Below, piece after piece: positions 1 to 7,083 of a stretch of 21,497 nt of DNA; the stretch's first letter is position 1; the number at the start of each line of letters is the position of its first letter. The position numbers and the translations under genes are program-made. The notes under the pieces were generated by a model that did not search any database, was not told the DNA's origin, and saw nothing but the letters and a program-made list of their open reading frames with translations. The stretch covers positions 1 to 21,497 of the forward strand of contig JAFGNI010000072.1 of assembly GCA_016927095.1 (NCBI GenBank). The letters run 5' to 3'. Source of the DNA: Anaerolineae bacterium. Its GTDB lineage: Bacteria > Chloroflexota > Anaerolineae > B4-G1 > SLSP01.

Positions 1-237
1 GATGAGGATAGCGCCCACCTCTGGATCAAGGAACCAGAGATCTGCACACGGTGTGAGCACAAGCCCTGCCTCTACTTCTGCCCCGTGGGCGTCTACTCGT
101 TGGGCAACGACGGCAAGATCCAAATCGCCTACCAGAGCTGTGTGGAGTGCGGCAGCTGTCGCGTCGGATGTCCGTACAAGAATATCGGTTGGGAGTTGCC
201 GCGGGGCGGCTTTGGGGTCGCCTACAAGTTCGGCTGA
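1..237 (+). CDS. fixX: FixX-type ferredoxin-like protein (3' part)
   Basis: The gene enters from the left edge, and its last 78 codons are readable in frame 1 up to the TGA at 235-237. The fragment has two cysteine clusters. The first is CTRCEHKPCLYFCP and the second is CVECGSCRVGCPY, as expected for one or two iron-sulfur clusters. The C-terminus GGFGVAYKFG is the typical ending of FixX proteins. FixX is the small ferredoxin partner of FixC and the electron-transfer flavoproteins FixA/FixB, in complexes that bifurcate electrons to quinone and ferredoxin. The rest of a fixABC operon would be expected just left of the window. Assignment to FixX rather than another 2[4Fe-4S] ferredoxin rests on the C-terminal motif and the spacing of the Cys clusters. 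Confidence 0.82.
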   Translation, partial: DEDSAHLWIKEPEICTRCEHKPCLYFCPVGVYSLGNDGKIQIAYQSCVECGSCRVGCPYKNIGWELPRGGFGVAYKFG

Positions 238-270
238 GCCAACCGCCGTCTGAAGGACCGCAACCACGCT

Positions 271-300
271 CACGCTGAAGCCCAAGTCGGCTTCAGCGTG
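271..300 (+). terminator. Perfect 12-bp hairpin after fixX
   Basis: The arms 271-282 and 289-300 are exact reverse complements (CACGCTGAAGCC and GGCTTCAGCGTG) with a 6-nt loop. It lies 33 nt past the fixX stop codon. There is no T-run behind it, so it may be a Rho-independent-like end without a U-tract or an mRNA-stabilising hairpin. The last bases overlap the first unit of the adjacent 17-bp repeat. Confidence 0.5.
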
Positions 301-382
301 AGCACACTGCAAGTGTGAGCACACTGCAAGTGCCGGCACACCACAAGTTTGGACACACCGCAGCTACGTGCACATCAGCGAC
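298..382 (+). repeat. Decaying 17-bp tandem repeat upstream of ndk
   Basis: Two identical 17-mers, GTGAGCACACTGCAAGT, sit head to tail at 298-314 and 315-331. Copies at 332-348 and 349-365 match the first at about 12/17 and 11/17 positions in the same register. A fifth block (366-382) keeps only the GCACA core. The array ends just before the ndk ribosome-binding site. Confidence 0.75.
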
Positions 383-414
383 GTGCGCTGTGAAAAATGA
401 GGAGGAGAGAAAAC

Positions 415-1011
415 ATGGATGCAGCATCAATCAAACAAGAGCGGACGCTGGTGCTTCTGAAGCCAGACGCCGTCGCGCGCGGGCTCGTGGGGGAGATCAC
501 CGCGCGTTTCGAGCGGGCGGGGCTGAAGATCGTGGCGATGAAGATGGTGCAGCCGACCGCGGAGAAAGCCGCCGGGCACTACAGCGGCCCAGACGCGTGG
601 ATCAGCGGCATGGGCCAGAAGACGCTAGACTCTTTCGAGGAGTTTGGGATGGATGTCGAGGAGGTCCTGGAGACCACCGACCCCTTTGAGATCGGCACGA
701 TGGTGCACAGCTGGCTGGTGGACTACGTCTCCTCCGGCCCCAATGTGGCGATGGTGCTGGAAGGGGTGCACGCCATCGCCGCTGTACGCCGCCTGATCGG
801 CTTCACGATCCCCTCGCGCGCCGAACCGGGCACCATCCGCGGCGACTTCTCCATCGACTCGAACACCATTTCCAGCCTCGAAAAACGCGCGACCAAGAAC
901 CTTGTCCACGCCTCCGGCAATCCAGAGGAGGCCGCGCAAGAGATTGCCGTCTGGTTCGACACGGACGAAATCGTCGCCTACGCGCGCCCTGACGCGTCAG
1001 CGATGTTCTAG
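415..1011 (+). CDS. ndk: Nucleoside-diphosphate kinase, long form
   Basis: The 198-aa protein should transfer the gamma-phosphate of ATP to nucleoside diphosphates through a phosphohistidine. The N-terminus TLVLLKPDAVARGLVGEI is the NDK signature. NLVHASGNPEEA (catalytic His about 165) replaces the usual NxxHGSDS motif. The protein is longer than the usual 135-150 residues. Extra sequence lies between the HY pair near residue 55 and SGPNVAMVLEG near 107, with a smaller addition before the active-site His. The start at 415 is chosen because GGAGGAG at 401-407 lies 7 nt upstream; an ATG at 397 has no such site. The gene stands alone between fixX and a convergent gene, with a hairpin terminator behind it. 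Function is confident; whether the insertion alters oligomerisation is unknown. Confidence 0.93.
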   Translation: MDAASIKQERTLVLLKPDAVARGLVGEITARFERAGLKIVAMKMVQPTAEKAAGHYSGPDAWISGMGQKTLDSFEEFGMDVEEVLETTDPFEIGTMVHSWLVDYVSSGPNVAMVLEGVHAIAAVRRLIGFTIPSRAEPGTIRGDFSIDSNTISSLEKRATKNLVHASGNPEEAAQEIAVWFDTDEIVAYARPDASAMF

Positions 1012-1028
1012 TTGAGGCCACACCCAAC

Positions 1029-1062
1029 AAAAACAGGGGCGCCTGGGTGCCCCTGTTTTCTT
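1029..1062. terminator. Bidirectional terminator between ndk and the TPR gene
   Basis: Arms 1030-1040 (AAAACAGGGGC) and 1049-1059 (GCCCCTGTTTT) pair over 11 bp with an 8-nt loop. A T-rich tail follows on each strand, so it can stop both the + strand ndk transcript and the convergent - strand TPR transcript. Confidence 0.88.
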
Positions 1063-1104
1063 CTCTGAAACGCATGCAGGCTCAATCGAGCCTGGCGTCG
1101 ATCC

Positions 1105-4100
1105 TCACAGCATATCCATTGCGCGGTTGTAGATCTCCAGCGCCTTGTCCAGCTCGCCGAACTTCATGTAAGCATCGCCCAGCGTGCGCATCACGTTGGA
1201 TTGGACATTCTCAGTCTGCACGTACGCTTCGAGATCGGCCATCACATCGTCGGTCTTCGCGCTGGACTTGATCAGACGACCGTAGTGTTGCATCGCCTCC
1301 TGCACCTCGCCGGCTTCCCACAGAGCACGGGCCAGCTTCAGGCGGACGGCGTGGTCTGACCGCTTCTTCTTGATATAGTCCCGCATCTGATCGAGGTCGT
1401 CGACCGGCGTCTCAGACACCTCCGCCTCGGGTCGTGGTTCTTCGGGAGCGGCCTCGGCGAGGACCGCCTCAGCCACCGCCGGCGCTTCTGCCGCCTCCGG
1501 CGCTGCTGCGGTCACCGGCTCTTCTTCGGCAACCCCGGCAACCTCGTGCTCGGGCTCAGCCGGTTCGGGCTCGATCTGTGGCTCAGGCTCTGGTTCCTCA
1601 GCCTCGGGCTCCGAGGCGATAGCCTCAGCCTCTGTCGGGGCAGCCTCAGCTACCTCCTCACCCTCGGCAGACGGCTCAGCCTCCCAAGGTGCCGCCTCTC
1701 CAGGCACCGCTTCTTCGGGTGCGGATTCCCGGGCAACCTTCTCAGCAACTTCCTGAGGCACCTCGCCAAAGGCCGACCAACCGAAGTAGCCCGTTTCCTC
1801 CTCCACAGTCGCCTCCGCCGAGGTATCCAATTGGGCCTCGAGGGTGGCCTGCAACTCCGGAGCAAGACTCTGTAACCATGCCCGGGCATCTTCCCCCTCT
1901 TCTGCGGGGATACCTTCGCCAGCGACAGCGCCCTCCACAGGAGGGGCCTCCGAGGGAGGGGCCGCCATCTCAGGCTCGACGTCAGCCGGCGGCGCCGGCT
2001 CCTCAACCGCAGGCGCTTCAGCGGGGGCGGGCCGTCTGCGGCCCAGAATCTCCGCAACCCGGGCCTCTGACTCCGCTTCAGCCTGCGCCCGCAACTCCTC
2101 CTCTTTCCCCGCAGCCAAGCTCTCCAGCCAGGCTAGGGCATCATCCCCAGAGAGAAGCTCTTCCCCGGCCTCTGCAGTAGGAGGCGCGACCTCTGCTTCC
2201 GCGACCTCGACCTCGGCCTGTTCAGCCATCTCGGGAGCTTCGGCCTCGACGTCTTCCGGCGGGGCCGGTTCCTCCTCGGCAGCAGGCGCCTCAGGGGCCT
2301 TCGGCTTGCGCCCCAGGATTTCTGCAACCCGTGCCTCGGACTCAATCTGAGCCTGGGCTCGGAGTTCCTCCTCTTTTCCCGCAGCCAGGCTCTCTAGCCA
2401 GGCCAAAGCATCGTCTCCAGACATCAGGTCCGCCGGCTCACCAGCCTCCCAGGGCGCCGCACCTTCGGCTTCCAAAAGCTCAGCCTCGGCGACCTCAGGC
2501 TCGACCTCGATCTCCGGCATCTCAACAACGGTCTCGGCAACTTCAGTCGCCGCCACACGCACATCTGGTTCGGGCTCAAACTCCGCGAACTCGATCTCCT
2601 CCTCGAGCTCGACGGATGGGGCTGTCACCTCTTCTCCGATCGTCAGGCTGTCCAGCCAGGCAAGGGCCGCCTCGCCGGTAAGCGCCTCTTCTTCCTCAAT
2701 CTGCGGGAAAGGCTCCTCGGCGACAGCCGGCGCTACAGCGACTTCCGAAGGCGGTTGCTCCGGCGCCTTTTCTTCCAGCGTGGGTGCAGCCGCCGCCTCA
2801 GCCGCTTCAATGTCAGCTTCAATGTCGGCCTCAAGAACCGTGAGATCGGCGGTAGCTGGACGCTGCAGTTCCGCGAGCCAGTCAGGGATTTCATCAGCGC
2901 CCGTTTCGGCAAGCGCCTCTAGCGTCTCGACGTCCAGATCGGCCACCTGCTCCGCGCTGGGCTCCAGGTCACGCAGCCAATCAGGCAGCTCCTCCGCAGC
3001 GAGGACCTCCTCTTCGATGCCCGCCTGCTCGCCGGTTTCGATTACAGTGGATTGGAGCTGGTCCAGCCAGTCGGGCAGCTCCTCGGCTTCCACGGCTTCG
3101 CCCTCCGCAGCGGCGACGGCTTCGTCGAGACCGGTGAGCTCCGACAGCCAATCAGCTTCCTCACCAACAGCAGCTTCGGCCTCTTCGAGATCGATCTCGC
3201 CAGCTTCAGCTATGACGGTTTCGCCACCAGCCGGGCCGAGATCCGCCTCAGCGGCGAACTCCGTCAACCAGCCGGCAGTCTCCAGCGATGGCGCAGCCTC
3301 TGAGGGTTCGAGGACCGCTTCGGCCGCTCCGCCCCCCTCTGGGGCTTCCTCACCGACGAGCTCCAGCAGCCAATCGGGCGTGCGCTCGGCCTCGTCCAGA
3401 TCGAACGCCATCTCCTGTGTCGTGAGCTCCTGCAACCACTCGGGCATCTCTTCCTCGGATGTAGCAAGCTCTTCGAGCTCCTCCGCCACATCCGCCTCAG
3501 TGAAGGCCCGCTGGGGACCGCGCTCGCCTTCGGCCTCCGCTGCTTCCTCCTCAACCGCCAGTTCAACACCGGCCATCCAGCCCAGCTCACCGGCTTCCTC
3601 TGCCTCCTCGCCCGCCCCCAGCTCGCGCAACCAGTCAGGGATCTCGATCTGGGATTCCAGCCCGGCAGTGATGTCGACGAGACGGACCTCGGCCTCGGTC
3701 ATCTCGGGAGGCGCTTCCGAGATGCCCACAGTGATCGAGGCTGACTCGAGACGCCTGAACCAGGCGCTGCTCTGATCCACATCAATGGCATCAGGGTCAT
3801 AAGTAAGGCGGTCGAGCTCAGCCTCGCGGCGCTCCAGCAGGGAATCTGTCCCAAAGAGCTTCTCCGCCATGGCGTTGTTCAGGTCAATCTCTTGCGCGCG
3901 GTTGAGATACGTCCAGCCCTCATCCTGCCCACTATTGACCCAGAGCGATCCCAGGAGGAGATTGGCTTTGCAGTTGTAGGGCATCTTGTCCAAGATCTCC
4001 TGCGAGATCTCAGAAGCCTGTACCAGCTGACCGTCGCGCCAATAGGCCTCGGCCAACGCGGTCATCAGATCAGGTCGCGCCGGCTCCTCGTCCAGAAGTT

Positions 4101-4563
4101 TGCGGAGTTCGAGCCCGGCCCGGCCCGGCCGGTCACCCCGGATGTAGAGGCGGGCCAAGCCGGCCCGGCTCTGGGTGATATAGTCCGGTTCGGTGCCATC
4201 GCGGCGTCCATACATCCGCCGGAGCTCATCGCTGATCTCGGCGTTGCTCGGGTCGAGTTCCAGTGCCCGTTCGAGGTTCCAGATCGAGGCGTCCAGATCG
4301 TTTGCCCGTTCGTGCGCCAGCCCGAGCCCGATGCGCGCCATCAAGTGCTCCGGATCTGCGCTCAATGCCCGCCGGAACATGTCGATCGCCAACCCGGGCA
4401 GGTCAACCTCCAGCATCAACTTGCCGAGCAGGTAGTAAGCCCCAACATAGTGAGGATACTGCCCCAAGATGTGCCGGATATGAGCGAGCGCTTCAAGGTA
4501 CCGGGCCTGCTCAATTAGCTGATCAATCTCATTCTCGTATGCGTTAAGGGAGATCTCAGGCAC
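1105..4563 (-). CDS. Giant acidic TPR protein with WL-motif array
   Basis: This 1152-aa protein has three parts. Residues about 10-300 are tetratricopeptide repeats (for example LGKLMLEVDLPGLAIDMFRRA). A long Glu/Ala/Pro-rich, very acidic middle (about 300-1050) carries twelve short xxWLxxL motifs such as IPDWLRELG, LPDWLDQLQ and DALAWLESL. The last 90 residues return to TPR-like helices. No signal peptide or membrane segment is visible, so it is probably a cytoplasmic scaffold; its partners are unknown. The reading frame is open up to 4971, but the GTG at 4561-4563 is preferred. GAGGAGGG lies 4 nt upstream of it, a good promoter lies about 50 nt further up, and the longer version would overlap rlmN. 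Similar TPR proteins occur in Chloroflexota (family knowledge). Specific function not assigned. Confidence 0.85.
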   Translation of the reverse strand: MPEISLNAYENEIDQLIEQARYLEALAHIRHILGQYPHYVGAYYLLGKLMLEVDLPGLAIDMFRRALSADPEHLMARIGLGLAHERANDLDASIWNLERALELDPSNAEISDELRRMYGRRDGTEPDYITQSRAGLARLYIRGDRPGRAGLELRKLLDEEPARPDLMTALAEAYWRDGQLVQASEISQEILDKMPYNCKANLLLGSLWVNSGQDEGWTYLNRAQEIDLNNAMAEKLFGTDSLLERREAELDRLTYDPDAIDVDQSSAWFRRLESASITVGISEAPPEMTEAEVRLVDITAGLESQIEIPDWLRELGAGEEAEEAGELGWMAGVELAVEEEAAEAEGERGPQRAFTEADVAEELEELATSEEEMPEWLQELTTQEMAFDLDEAERTPDWLLELVGEEAPEGGGAAEAVLEPSEAAPSLETAGWLTEFAAEADLGPAGGETVIAEAGEIDLEEAEAAVGEEADWLSELTGLDEAVAAAEGEAVEAEELPDWLDQLQSTVIETGEQAGIEEEVLAAEELPDWLRDLEPSAEQVADLDVETLEALAETGADEIPDWLAELQRPATADLTVLEADIEADIEAAEAAAAPTLEEKAPEQPPSEVAVAPAVAEEPFPQIEEEEALTGEAALAWLDSLTIGEEVTAPSVELEEEIEFAEFEPEPDVRVAATEVAETVVEMPEIEVEPEVAEAELLEAEGAAPWEAGEPADLMSGDDALAWLESLAAGKEEELRAQAQIESEARVAEILGRKPKAPEAPAAEEEPAPPEDVEAEAPEMAEQAEVEVAEAEVAPPTAEAGEELLSGDDALAWLESLAAGKEEELRAQAEAESEARVAEILGRRRPAPAEAPAVEEPAPPADVEPEMAAPPSEAPPVEGAVAGEGIPAEEGEDARAWLQSLAPELQATLEAQLDTSAEATVEEETGYFGWSAFGEVPQEVAEKVARESAPEEAVPGEAAPWEAEPSAEGEEVAEAAPTEAEAIASEPEAEEPEPEPQIEPEPAEPEHEVAGVAEEEPVTAAAPEAAEAPAVAEAVLAEAAPEEPRPEAEVSETPVDDLDQMRDYIKKKRSDHAVRLKLARALWEAGEVQEAMQHYGRLIKSSAKTDDVMADLEAYVQTENVQSNVMRTLGDAYMKFGELDKALEIYNRAMDML
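2009..2427 (-). repeat. Internal duplication in the TPR/WL gene
   Basis: Two blocks of about 49 codons (2282-2427 and 2009-2157) encode nearly the same peptide: SGDDALAWLESLAAGKEEEL followed by an RAQA...ESEARVAEILGR segment. They differ at only a few residues but at many third-codon positions. This is an old duplication kept by selection on the protein. They are the only units that carry the charged helix after the WL motif. Confidence 0.85.
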
Positions 4564-4605
4564 AACACCCTCCTCTGAGGAATTCCAGGCGGAGCCTTTA
4601 GGACG

Positions 4606-4634
4606 TTGGTATTCCAAGTACATTATGCTATGCT
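4606..4634 (+). promoter_or_regulatory. Weak promoter candidate for rlmN
   Basis: TTGGTA (4606-4611) and TATGCT (4629-4634) are 17 bp apart and about 50 nt upstream of the rlmN start. Each box matches consensus at four of six positions. It overlaps the opposing promoter, so the two may compete for polymerase. Confidence 0.35.
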
Positions 4635-4650
4635 TTGGCACAAAAGTCAA
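4622..4650 (-). promoter_or_regulatory. Sigma70-type promoter for the TPR gene
   Basis: Read on the - strand, TTGACT (4650-4645) and CATAAT (4627-4622) are 17 bp apart. Transcription would begin near 4615 and leave a leader of about 50 nt before the GTG start at 4563. It lies in the divergent region shared with rlmN. Confidence 0.65.
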
Positions 4651-4684
4651 AATATCGTTGGTATGGGTGAGGTCACCAAATCCA

Positions 4685-5830
4685 ATGACCAGCAGCAACA
4701 CCCGCTCACTAGAGCACGCGTCTCTAAAGAGTTTGTACAGTATAGATCTGCCTTCCCTAGTTGCAAGGCTCAAGGCATGGGGGCAGCCAGCCGATGAGGC
4801 CCGGCACCAGGCCTTGCGGATCTGGAAGGGGTTGTACGAGGACCTGGCAGCCGACATCCACCAGCTGACCGGTCTGCCTCCGGACGTCCAAGCGAACCTG
4901 GAGCGCGCTTTTCGGATTACGTCACCCCAGCGTATGGCCGGGAGCACCAGCCAGGATGGGAGCACGCGCAAGGACCTCCTGGCCTTTGCCGACGGCGCGC
5001 AGATTGAGGCCGTCCTGCTGCGCTATCGCGAGCGCTACACGGTCTGCGTATCCACGCAGGTAGGCTGTGCCTGTGGGTGCAGCTTCTGTGCCACCGGTCG
5101 TATGGGTTTCGTAAGAGACCTGACGGCCGATGAGATCGTCGCCCAGGTCCTGCACTACCAACGACAACTGGCACCGCAGGCCAAGCAGGTGTCCAATGTC
5201 GTCTTTATGGGAATGGGAGAGCCCTTTCTGAACGAAGCGCAGACGTTCCTGGCTGTTGAGCGCTTGCTGGACCCCAGAGGGTTGAACTTCGCACCGGGGC
5301 GCATCACGCTCAGCACGGTGGGCATTGCGCCTGGCATCGAGCGCTTGGCCGACTCCCACCAGCGCTGGCCCATCAAACTCGCGGTGTCCCTTCACGCTGC
5401 GACCGATGCACTGCGGACCACCCTGATGCCGATCAACAAGGCCTATCCGCTGGCCCGGTTGCACGATGCATTGGTGACCTACACCGGCAAGACGGGCAGG
5501 CACATCCTGCTGGAATGGGTGATGATCGCGGGTGTCAATGACACAGTGGCACAAGCGACGGCCTTGGTAGACTGGCTGGACGGTCTGCCAGCCCACATCA
5601 ACCTGATTCAGCTCAACCCCACCATCGCCTATGCGGGAGCGCCGGCCACAACGGAAGCGATCGAAGCCTTCGCTGCGGTCCTCGACCGGCACGGTATCCC
5701 CCACACGATGCGCCAGCGCCGGGGTGCAGGTATCGATGCGGGCTGCGGGCAGCTCTACACGCGCCAAGCAGACTCCCCGGCATCACCCCCTGCAGTCGCC
5801 CACGCTAACGCCCACGGAGAAGAGCGGTGA
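4685..5830 (+). CDS. rlmN: 23S rRNA A2503 / tRNA A37 C2-methyltransferase
   Basis: RlmN is a radical-SAM enzyme that methylates C2 of adenosine 2503 in 23S rRNA and, in many bacteria, A37 of some tRNAs. The 381-aa protein carries the CX3CX2C cluster motif (Cys128, Cys132, Cys135). It also has VVFMGMGEPFLN, VSLHA and QLNP motifs. The two methyl-transfer cysteines are in place: Cys121 in CVSTQVGC and Cys354 in the C-terminal GAGIDAGCGQL. Length and layout match the family. The ATG at 4685 is taken as start; the frame is open further back, but the extension lies in the promoter region and lacks a clear ribosome site. The stop overlaps the ATG of a short gene remnant (TGATG). The last 24 residues or so are a low-complexity tail. 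Confidence 0.95.
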   Translation: MTSSNTRSLEHASLKSLYSIDLPSLVARLKAWGQPADEARHQALRIWKGLYEDLAADIHQLTGLPPDVQANLERAFRITSPQRMAGSTSQDGSTRKDLLAFADGAQIEAVLLRYRERYTVCVSTQVGCACGCSFCATGRMGFVRDLTADEIVAQVLHYQRQLAPQAKQVSNVVFMGMGEPFLNEAQTFLAVERLLDPRGLNFAPGRITLSTVGIAPGIERLADSHQRWPIKLAVSLHAATDALRTTLMPINKAYPLARLHDALVTYTGKTGRHILLEWVMIAGVNDTVAQATALVDWLDGLPAHINLIQLNPTIAYAGAPATTEAIEAFAAVLDRHGIPHTMRQRRGAGIDAGCGQLYTRQADSPASPPAVAHANAHGEER

Positions 5831-5992
5831 TGACGCCAGAGATCGACCCGCAGAAACGAGCGCGCCTGCTCGCCTTTGGGCAGGCTTTCATCAACCCAAC
5901 GCGCGCAGATCATCGTCGGGCCCCAACAGCGCGCCAGTGGCTTCTGGTTCGGCGGTGGGAACCTGGTTGAGGCGCGCAACGGCACATTCTAG
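5830..5992 (+). pseudogene. Frameshifted 5' remnant of a lost gene
   Basis: An ATG overlaps the rlmN stop codon. It opens a 46-codon frame beginning MTPEIDPQKRARLLAFGQAF that soon runs into an improbable Arg-rich tail. Shifting by +1 near 5902-5909 restores a sensible peptide, QIIVGPQQRASGFWFGGGN and then LVEARNGTF, which meets TAG at 5990-5992. The SGFWFGGGN-type segment resembles, from memory, the N-terminal region of large hypothetical glycosidase/sialidase-like proteins of Chloroflexota. The continuation (normally several hundred residues) is absent. I read it as the remains of a gene once translationally coupled to rlmN. An alternative is a genuine 46-aa ORF, which looks less likely because of its composition. 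Confidence 0.6.
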
Positions 5993-5995
5993 TCT

Positions 5996-6032
5996 GAAAC
6001 CTCAAGCCAAAATGCAGCATTGGCGAGGTTTC
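5996..6032 (+). terminator. Hairpin downstream of rlmN and the remnant
   Basis: GAAACCTC (5996-6003) pairs with GAGGTTTC (6025-6032). Inside it, GCCAA (6006-6010) pairs with TTGGC (6020-6024) across a small AA bulge. A moderately T-rich stretch, TGCATTCTTGTC, follows. It is probably the rlmN transcript end, although the U-tract is weak. Confidence 0.5.
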
Positions 6033-6091
6033 TGCATTCTTGTCACCCATGGAACATTGGAGTATCATTGGGACAAGTAGCCTTGCTCCCG

Positions 6092-6127
6092 TCCCACTAA
6101 GGCCTCTTCTCTTGTTAACAAGTGGGA
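6092..6127 (+). promoter_or_regulatory. Palindromic operator-like site
   Basis: CTTGTTAACAAG (6111-6122) is a perfect 12-bp palindrome 39 nt before the start of the four-gene operon. TCCCACT (6092-6098) and AGTGGGA (6121-6127) also form an inverted repeat around it. No convincing -35/-10 pair could be fixed in 6033-6161. The palindrome is a candidate repressor or activator site. Confidence 0.35.
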
Positions 6128-6161
6128 ACACACGCACCGGTCGGGAGACGCGAGGGAAATC

Positions 6162-7067
6162 ATGGGCACCCTGAGCCGAACACAGAAAATCATCTTACTC
6201 GTCCTGGCCTTTCTCGACTTCGTCGTCATCGGCGGGCTCGTTGCGATCATGGTCACATCATCGCGGGCACCTGCGCAGGCGCCGCCCACCCCCACCGCGC
6301 GGGCGACCAAGAACATCGTTGCCACATGGACTCCCCGCCCGACGGAGACGCCACGGCCCACCCTACCGGCCCGGTTGACCAACACACCGACGCCCACAGG
6401 GACACCCGTCCCCACACTTACGCCGACAGAGACACCCACGCCCCGTCCCCCGGAGCCGGTCACGTTGAACGGTGCGGACTTCGACTTCATCATGCCGAAC
6501 CGCATCCCGGGCTGGGACTGGGATGCCTACGTCAACTACAAAGATGGCGATGAATACAACCCGGAAAACTCCTACGCGGAGCCACTGTTCACCGCTGCCG
6601 ACGATCCCGCGCGCGAGATCAATGGGAGGACGCTCAAGGTGGAGACGGTCCGCTGGCTGAAGTACCGGGCTTGGGTCCACCAAACGGTAACCTTGACTGC
6701 CGGAAGCCGGGTCACCTTCCAGATACGTGCCAAGGCCTACTCGTCGCTGGATAGCCTGATTGTGAAAGCGGGGATCGACCCGACCGGCGCAGACGATTGC
6801 CACAACGCAATCTGGGGAACAGAGGCACGCATCAACCAGGATAGCGGCACCGTGCTGCTTTCCTCACCGCAAGTCACCGTGCGACCGCAACCGGAGGCAA
6901 CCGAGGTCGCAGAAGATGAAGATACGGACGAGCGTGAGACAGGCGCCGCTGAGGAGGTCGCCCAGGGGCGCGTGACGCTCTGCTTCTTCGCGGAGCCCGC
7001 CTATCCGCACATCAACAACGCTGCCTTCTTCGATCGAGCCGAGCTTATCGTATCTCCCCCGCGCTAA
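6162..7067 (+). CDS. Membrane-anchored Thr-Pro-rich protein
   Basis: The function of this 301-aa protein is not recognised. Residues 9-33 form one hydrophobic segment (signal anchor, no lipobox). A Thr/Pro linker of about 60 residues follows (TNTPTPTGTPVPTLTPT and similar). A folded domain fills about 100-301, rich in aromatic and beta-forming residues and including LKYRAWVHQTVTLTAGSRV. The layout suggests an extracytoplasmic beta-sandwich, perhaps carbohydrate-binding, held off the membrane by the linker. An acidic insertion (EVAEDEDTDERETG) interrupts the domain near residue 250. GAGGGA lies about 6 nt upstream of the ATG. The next gene starts 16 nt after the stop, so this is the first gene of an operon that ends with a two-component pair. 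Confidence 0.72.
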   Translation: MGTLSRTQKIILLVLAFLDFVVIGGLVAIMVTSSRAPAQAPPTPTARATKNIVATWTPRPTETPRPTLPARLTNTPTPTGTPVPTLTPTETPTPRPPEPVTLNGADFDFIMPNRIPGWDWDAYVNYKDGDEYNPENSYAEPLFTAADDPAREINGRTLKVETVRWLKYRAWVHQTVTLTAGSRVTFQIRAKAYSSLDSLIVKAGIDPTGADDCHNAIWGTEARINQDSGTVLLSSPQVTVRPQPEATEVAEDEDTDERETGAAEEVAQGRVTLCFFAEPAYPHINNAAFFDRAELIVSPPR

Positions 7068-7083
7068 GCTGAAAGGAATCCAT

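Noticed and set aside
2780..3775. Long Ser/Ala-rich + strand frame opposite the TPR gene
   Set aside because: It is the mirror of the Glu/Ala codons of the real gene, with no start signal and low-complexity composition.
4564..4971. N-terminal extension of the giant TPR protein (open frame to 4971)
   Set aside because: It overlaps rlmN and its promoter, its sequence is not TPR-like, and the GTG at 4563 has a strong ribosome site and a promoter at the right distance.
4922..5767. 281-codon - strand frame opposite rlmN
   Set aside because: RlmN on the + strand carries every family motif; the opposite frame has none and no ribosome site.
5631..6080. 149-codon + strand frame at the end of rlmN
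   Set aside because: It is out of frame within rlmN and picks up codons from the remnant and the hairpin; no coding signature.
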